A stretch of DNA of 64,000 bases from contig UQCR01000001.1 of NCBI GenBank assembly GCA_900539655.1, forward strand, positions 193,111 to 257,110. The letters run 5' to 3'. Source of the DNA: an uncultured Robinsoniella sp. GTDB lineage: Bacteria; Bacillota; Clostridia; Lachnospirales; Lachnospiraceae. The notes under the pieces are model-generated. The model did no database searches, was not told the origin of the DNA, and was given only the letters and a program-made list of their open reading frames with translations. Below, piece by piece: positions 60,550 to 64,000 of the stretch. Positions within the stretch are counted from its first letter, which is position 1, and every line of letters begins with the position of its first letter. Both the position numbers and the translations under genes were made by a program.

Positions 60550-61377
60550 ATGAAAATAGATAAAATTATTAACAATAATATTGTCAGCGCTCTGGAAGAC
60601 GATGGGAAAGAGATTATTGTGATGGGACGGGGAATTGGATTCAATACAAAACCCGGTAAGGAGATTCAGGAGAAGAGAATCGAAAAAATATTCCGTATGG
60701 ACAGTCAGAATACCGTGGATAAGTTCAAACAGCTTTTGGAAAACATGCCGCTGAAGCACATTCAGGCATCTGTGGAGATTATCACATATGCAAAGAGTGT
60801 GTTGAACAGAAGGCTAAACCAGAATATCTACATTACCCTTACTGACCATATTAATTTCGCAATAGAGCGTCTGAATGAAAATATGACATTTACAAATCCG
60901 TTATTGCACGAGGTGAAGGCATTTTATAAAGAGGAATACCTCATAGGAGAATATGCAATTGCATTAATTGAAAGGTGGATCGGAGTAACACTACCCGTAG
61001 ATGAGGCAGGATTTATTGCCCTGCACATCGTAAATGCAGAATTTAATACCGGTATGAGGGATACGATTGATATTACGAATCTGATACAAAATGTTGTGAA
61101 AATTGTACAGGAGTTTTTTGGAATGAATCTGGATGAAATGTCCCTGAATTATCAGCGGTTTGTAACACATCTGAGATTTCTGGCACAAAGAATTATAGCA
61201 AAAGAGCTGTTAAACAGCGAAAACAGTGAATTTAACCGTTTGATTCTGCAGCTGTATCCGGAAGAATATGCATGCAGTTTAAAGATAAAGGAGTACATCA
61301 AAGAGGTATATCGCCACGATGTAACGGAAGAAGAAACCGCTTATCTGGCTGTACATATTAAGAGAATGAGAATGTGA
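60550..61377 (+). CDS. BglG/LicT family transcriptional antiterminator
   Basis: 275 aa. N-terminal RNA-binding domain (MKIDKIINNNIVSALEDDGK and VMGRGIGFNTKPGK), then two PTS regulatory domains PRD1 (about 65-170) and PRD2 (about 175-275) with phosphorylatable histidines (LTDHINFAIERL, FIALHIVNAEF, VTHLRFLAQRII, AYLAVHIKRMRM). HPr and EII phosphorylation controls dimerisation. Starts 21 bases after the terminator. Confidence 0.92.
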   Translation: MKIDKIINNNIVSALEDDGKEIIVMGRGIGFNTKPGKEIQEKRIEKIFRMDSQNTVDKFKQLLENMPLKHIQASVEIITYAKSVLNRRLNQNIYITLTDHINFAIERLNENMTFTNPLLHEVKAFYKEEYLIGEYAIALIERWIGVTLPVDEAGFIALHIVNAEFNTGMRDTIDITNLIQNVVKIVQEFFGMNLDEMSLNYQRFVTHLRFLAQRIIAKELLNSENSEFNRLILQLYPEEYACSLKIKEYIKEVYRHDVTEEETAYLAVHIKRMRM

Positions 61378-61395
61378 CAAGAGAGGAGAATACAT

Positions 61396-61875
61396 ATGTT
61401 TGGATCAATAAAAAAAATGTTTGGTTCCAAAGAGAAGATTTTGGCGCCTGTAGAAGGGAAGGCTGTTCCGCTAAGCGAAGTAAATGACCCTACCTTCAGT
61501 CAGGAAATTCTGGGAAAAGGGGTTGCTATTATTCCTGAGAAAGGGCGGGTTGTGGCACCGGTCAGCGGAGAAGTCACAGTTCTGTTCCAGACCCTTCATG
61601 CGGTGAGCATCACAACCGATTCAGGAGTAGAGCTCATAGTCCATGTAGGACTGGATACGGTAAATTTAAAAGGAGTGCATTACAAAGCACATGTGAAGCA
61701 GGGAGACAGGGTAAAAGCCGGTGATCTTCTTTTGGAATTTGACATAGAAGCCATAATTGAAGATGGGTACGAAGTAATTACTCCAGTGATTATCTGCAAT
61801 GCATCCGATTATCCGAATATGGAATGCCATACGGACATGTATGTAAATGAATTGGATCCAATTATTGAGCTGTAG
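61396..61875 (+). CDS. PTS glucose-type EIIA
   Basis: 159 aa free-standing EIIA-Glc. Histidines in LFQTLHAVSITTDSG and LIVHVGLDTVNLKG (the latter phosphorylated). Basic N-terminus FGSIKKMFGSKEKILAPVEG. It passes phosphate from HPr to the EIICB that follows. Confidence 0.92.
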   Translation: MFGSIKKMFGSKEKILAPVEGKAVPLSEVNDPTFSQEILGKGVAIIPEKGRVVAPVSGEVTVLFQTLHAVSITTDSGVELIVHVGLDTVNLKGVHYKAHVKQGDRVKAGDLLLEFDIEAIIEDGYEVITPVIICNASDYPNMECHTDMYVNELDPIIEL

Positions 61876-61884
61876 GTAATACAT

Positions 61885-62133
61885 ATGAGGGAGTTCGAAT
61901 ATGAAATCATAGATTTACTGGGATTACATGCAAGGCCCGCATCCAGGGTCTTTATGGAAGCGAGAAAATATGAATGTAAGATTGAGGCACTGTGTGGGAA
62001 TAAAAAAGCGGACTGCAAAAGCCTTCTGGAACTGATGGGACTGGGGGCAAAACATGGAAATCAGATTCTGTTTCGCTTTGATGGGGCAGATGAAGATGCA
62101 GCAGCTGAGGGTCTTAGGCAATTATTGCTATAG
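61885..62133 (+). CDS. HPr-like phosphocarrier
   Basis: 82 aa. His15 in LLGLHARPASRVF is the PEP-dependent phosphorylation site; Ser46 in ADCKSLLELMGLG is at the position phosphorylated by HPr kinase in Gram-positive bacteria. It starts 9 bases after the EIIA gene. A dedicated HPr inside a sugar operon is unusual, since most genomes use one ptsH linked to ptsI. Confidence 0.9.
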   Translation: MREFEYEIIDLLGLHARPASRVFMEARKYECKIEALCGNKKADCKSLLELMGLGAKHGNQILFRFDGADEDAAAEGLRQLLL

Positions 62134-62209
62134 TGTGGATTTGAACTTGCGGGAGAGCAAGATCAGATAAAAAATGTCTGAAAAGGCGAGAGAAAGGAGA
62201 TTTAAAGTT

Positions 62210-63661
62210 ATGATGAAGTATTTGCAAAGGTTAGGCAAATCATTAATGCTTCCGGTAGCATGTCTGCCGGCAGCGGGTATCCTGATGGGTATCGGTTATT
62301 GGATCAGTCCGGCAGTTATGTCAGGACAGGGAGATCCAAATGTAATTGCATTCTTTCTGGTGAAAGCGGGAGGTGCACTGATTGACAATATGGCAATCTT
62401 GTTTGCCATTGGTGTTGCGCTTGGTATGGCGGATGATAATGATGGTACGGCAGCACTTGCCGGCATCGTATCCTGGTTGATGGTTCAGATGATTCTGTCT
62501 CCGGGAGTTGTAGCAGTACTCAGCGGTATAGACGTTGCAGCCGTAAATCCTGCGTTTGGCAAGATTAATAACCAGGCAATTGGTATTTTGTGCGGTTTGA
62601 TTGGAGCGTCCTGCTACAATAGATTTAAAAATACAAAGTTACCGGACGCATTAGCATTCTTCAGTGGAAAACGGTGTGTATCCATTGTTACGGCGGTAAT
62701 CTCATTGGTTGCATGTTTAGTACTGTTCTTTATATGGCCGATCGTTTACTCCGGATTGGTAGCATTTGGCGAATCTATCCTGGGACTGGGACCGATTGGA
62801 GCCGGTATCTATGGATTCTTTAACAGGCTTTTAATTCCATTTGGACTGCACCATGCGTTGAACTCCGTATTCTGGTTTGACGTTGCAGGAATTAATGATT
62901 TATTCAAGTTTTGGGGAACCGTTGACGGAGCTGTATACGGACAGACCGGTATGTATATGTCAGGTTTCTTCCCATTCATGATGTTCGGTCTTCCGGCAGC
63001 AGCGCTGGCTATGTATCATACAGCGAAACCAAGTAAAAAGAAAACTGCATACGGCTTACTGTTCGCAGCAGCACTCTGTGCATTCTTCACCGGTGTAACA
63101 GAACCTCTGGAATTTGCATTCATGTTCCTTGCACCAGGCTTATATCTTGTTCATGCACTTTTAGCAGGTATTTGTATGCTGGTAGTAGCAATGCTCCCTG
63201 TACGTTCCGGTTTCTGGTTCAGCGGCGGGTTCGTAGACTGGTTATTGAGCATCAAAGCTCCAATGGCTGAAAATCCCTGGCTGATCATTCCCATTGGTTT
63301 AGTGGTAGGCGTGATCTATTACGTAATATTCCGTTTTGTAATTAAGAAATTCAACTTAAAAACTCCGGGCCGTGAGGATGATGATGTGGATGAAGCAGAG
63401 GTTAAACTTTCCAATAATGATTTTACCCAGGTAGCTAAAATTGTCCTGGAAGGTCTTGGCGGCAAAGAAAACATAACCAGTATTGATAACTGTATTACAA
63501 GGTTAAGGCTGGAGATTAAAGATTATACATTGGTAAATGAAAAGAAAATTAAATCTGCAGGTGTTGCAGGAGTTATCAGACCGGGTAAAACAAGTGTCCA
63601 GGTTATAATAGGTCCAAAGGTACAGTTTGTGGCTGATGAGTTCAAAATACTGTGTAAATAG
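62210..63661 (+). CDS. PTS EIICB (glucose / N-acetylglucosamine / maltose type)
   Basis: 483 aa from ATG 62210. EIIC (about 1-370) has about ten membrane segments and the motifs LPAAGILMGIGYW, PFGLHHALNSVFWF and GVTEPLEFAFMFLAPGLYL; EIIB (about 400-483) has the phosphocysteine in NITSIDNCITRLRLEI. Sugar could be glucose, GlcNAc or maltose; no substrate-specific enzyme is complete in the window. The frame opens at 62174, but AAAGGAGA suits ATG 62210. Confidence 0.9.
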   Translation: MMKYLQRLGKSLMLPVACLPAAGILMGIGYWISPAVMSGQGDPNVIAFFLVKAGGALIDNMAILFAIGVALGMADDNDGTAALAGIVSWLMVQMILSPGVVAVLSGIDVAAVNPAFGKINNQAIGILCGLIGASCYNRFKNTKLPDALAFFSGKRCVSIVTAVISLVACLVLFFIWPIVYSGLVAFGESILGLGPIGAGIYGFFNRLLIPFGLHHALNSVFWFDVAGINDLFKFWGTVDGAVYGQTGMYMSGFFPFMMFGLPAAALAMYHTAKPSKKKTAYGLLFAAALCAFFTGVTEPLEFAFMFLAPGLYLVHALLAGICMLVVAMLPVRSGFWFSGGFVDWLLSIKAPMAENPWLIIPIGLVVGVIYYVIFRFVIKKFNLKTPGREDDDVDEAEVKLSNNDFTQVAKIVLEGLGGKENITSIDNCITRLRLEIKDYTLVNEKKIKSAGVAGVIRPGKTSVQVIIGPKVQFVADEFKILCK

Positions 63662-63704
63662 CAGATGACTTTAGTAATATGGATTTTATAATTGCATAAA
63701 CAGT

Positions 63705-63786
63705 GGATTGTTACTGGTAATGCAGGCAAAACCAAATCTTAAGCAAACATAATATATATTTTATGCTTAAGGTTTGGTTTTTTTGT
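63705..63786 (+). promoter_or_regulatory. RNA antiterminator (RAT) and overlapping terminator, second site
   Basis: GGATTGTTACTGG with TGCAGGCAAAACC (63705-63733), overlapping the terminator AACCAAATCTTAAGCA pairing with TGCTTAAGGTTTGGTT and a T run. It puts the next gene under the same antiterminator. Confidence 0.9.
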
Positions 63787-63898
63787 TCTAGTGCCATCTA
63801 GAGCCTGTATCAATGTAGAAAGGGAGAAAGTTTGAAAGGAAATTTCAAACTTAAGGGATTATCGCGGATGGAATCTGCGATATGCAGGAGGTATAAAG

Positions 63899-64000
63899 AT
63901 GTGGAAAAAGAAATTGGTACACAGAGGAATGTCAATGTTTTTAGCGGGTATGTTAATGGCAGGCCCCCCCGTGGATGCCCTTGGCGGTTATGCTTTGGAA
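63899..64000 (+). CDS. Secreted protein, N-terminus only
   Basis: 34 codons before the window ends. ATG 63899 follows CAGGAGGTATAAAG. The residues are basic (MWKKKLVHRG), then hydrophobic (MSMFLAGMLMAGPP), a signal peptide. A run of seven C at 63964-63970 is noticeable in this AT-rich sequence. Placed under the second RAT, it may be a secreted glycosidase or surface protein of the same sugar pathway; this is an inference. Confidence 0.65.
   Translation, partial: MWKKKLVHRGMSMFLAGMLMAGPPVDALGGYALE

Noticed and set aside
1..64000. tRNA or rRNA genes
   Set aside because: None was recognised by eye; no cloverleaf with a T-loop GTTCGA-type motif stood out. A tRNAscan-SE and Infernal run would settle this.

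Overview
The window looks like the chromosome of a low-to-moderate GC Gram-positive anaerobe of the class Clostridia, most likely the family Lachnospiraceae. The reasons are the complete S10-spc-alpha ribosomal cluster with adk, map and a KOW-domain RNA-binding protein before infA, the zinc-type S14 and L36, the strong AGGAGG-type ribosome binding sites, consensus sigma-A promoters, BglG/LicT-type antitermination and many carbohydrate uptake operons. The genus cannot be fixed from the sequence alone.

Layout. 1-5.2 kb: start of an rRNA-methyltransferase-like gene and a GNAT acetyltransferase (both minus strand), then proC, an M18 aminopeptidase and a Na+/proline symporter, a small peptide/proline group. 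5.7-6.6 kb: a diverged PD-(D/E)XK (Rpn-type) protein. 6.7-23.8 kb: ribosomal protein operons (rpsJ to rplQ) with secY, adk, map, infA and rpoA, started by a strong promoter and a structured leader; several long intergenic gaps inside the cluster hold RNA hairpins or a palindromic mobile-type repeat. 23.8-28.5 kb: a sucrose PTS regulon (LacI-type regulator, EIIBCA, sucrose-6-P hydrolase) with three matching operators, followed by a 184-bp MITE-like palindrome. 28.7-30.5 kb: an XRE regulator with two membrane proteins, and an SGNH hydrolase (minus strand). 30.7-33.9 kb: two tandem secreted C39-like proteases with wall-binding repeats plus a lipoprotein. 34-39.8 kb: dihydroorotase, an Rpn-family nuclease, shikimate dehydrogenase, an aldo/keto reductase and a chorismate mutase-shikimate kinase fusion. 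40.1-43.3 kb: an AraC regulator, pdxS-pdxT and a DUF2000 protein. 43.5-50.9 kb: an ABC-2 export operon and a large LuxR/MalT-type regulator; an IS1634-type insertion sequence sits at the start of the second permease gene. 51-53.4 kb: an AbiEi-like regulator paired with DinD, then a nitrilase-family amidase. 53.8-60.3 kb: a sugar ABC importer, a LacI regulator and a GH42 beta-galactosidase. 60.4-64 kb: an antiterminator-controlled PTS cassette carrying its own EIIA, HPr and EIICB, then a second antiterminator site before a secreted protein cut by the window end.

Most notable observations: (1) the insertion sequence is flanked by a 74-bp direct duplication that carries the ribosome binding site and first codons of the permease, so the gene is rebuilt intact downstream of the insertion; (2) an AbiEi-type antitoxin/regulator is coupled to dinD instead of the usual AbiEii toxin, behind a near-consensus promoter and a perfect palindrome; (3) a self-contained PTS phosphorelay has two RNA antiterminator sites; (4) several unannotated palindromic repeats and structured leaders lie in and around the ribosomal cluster.
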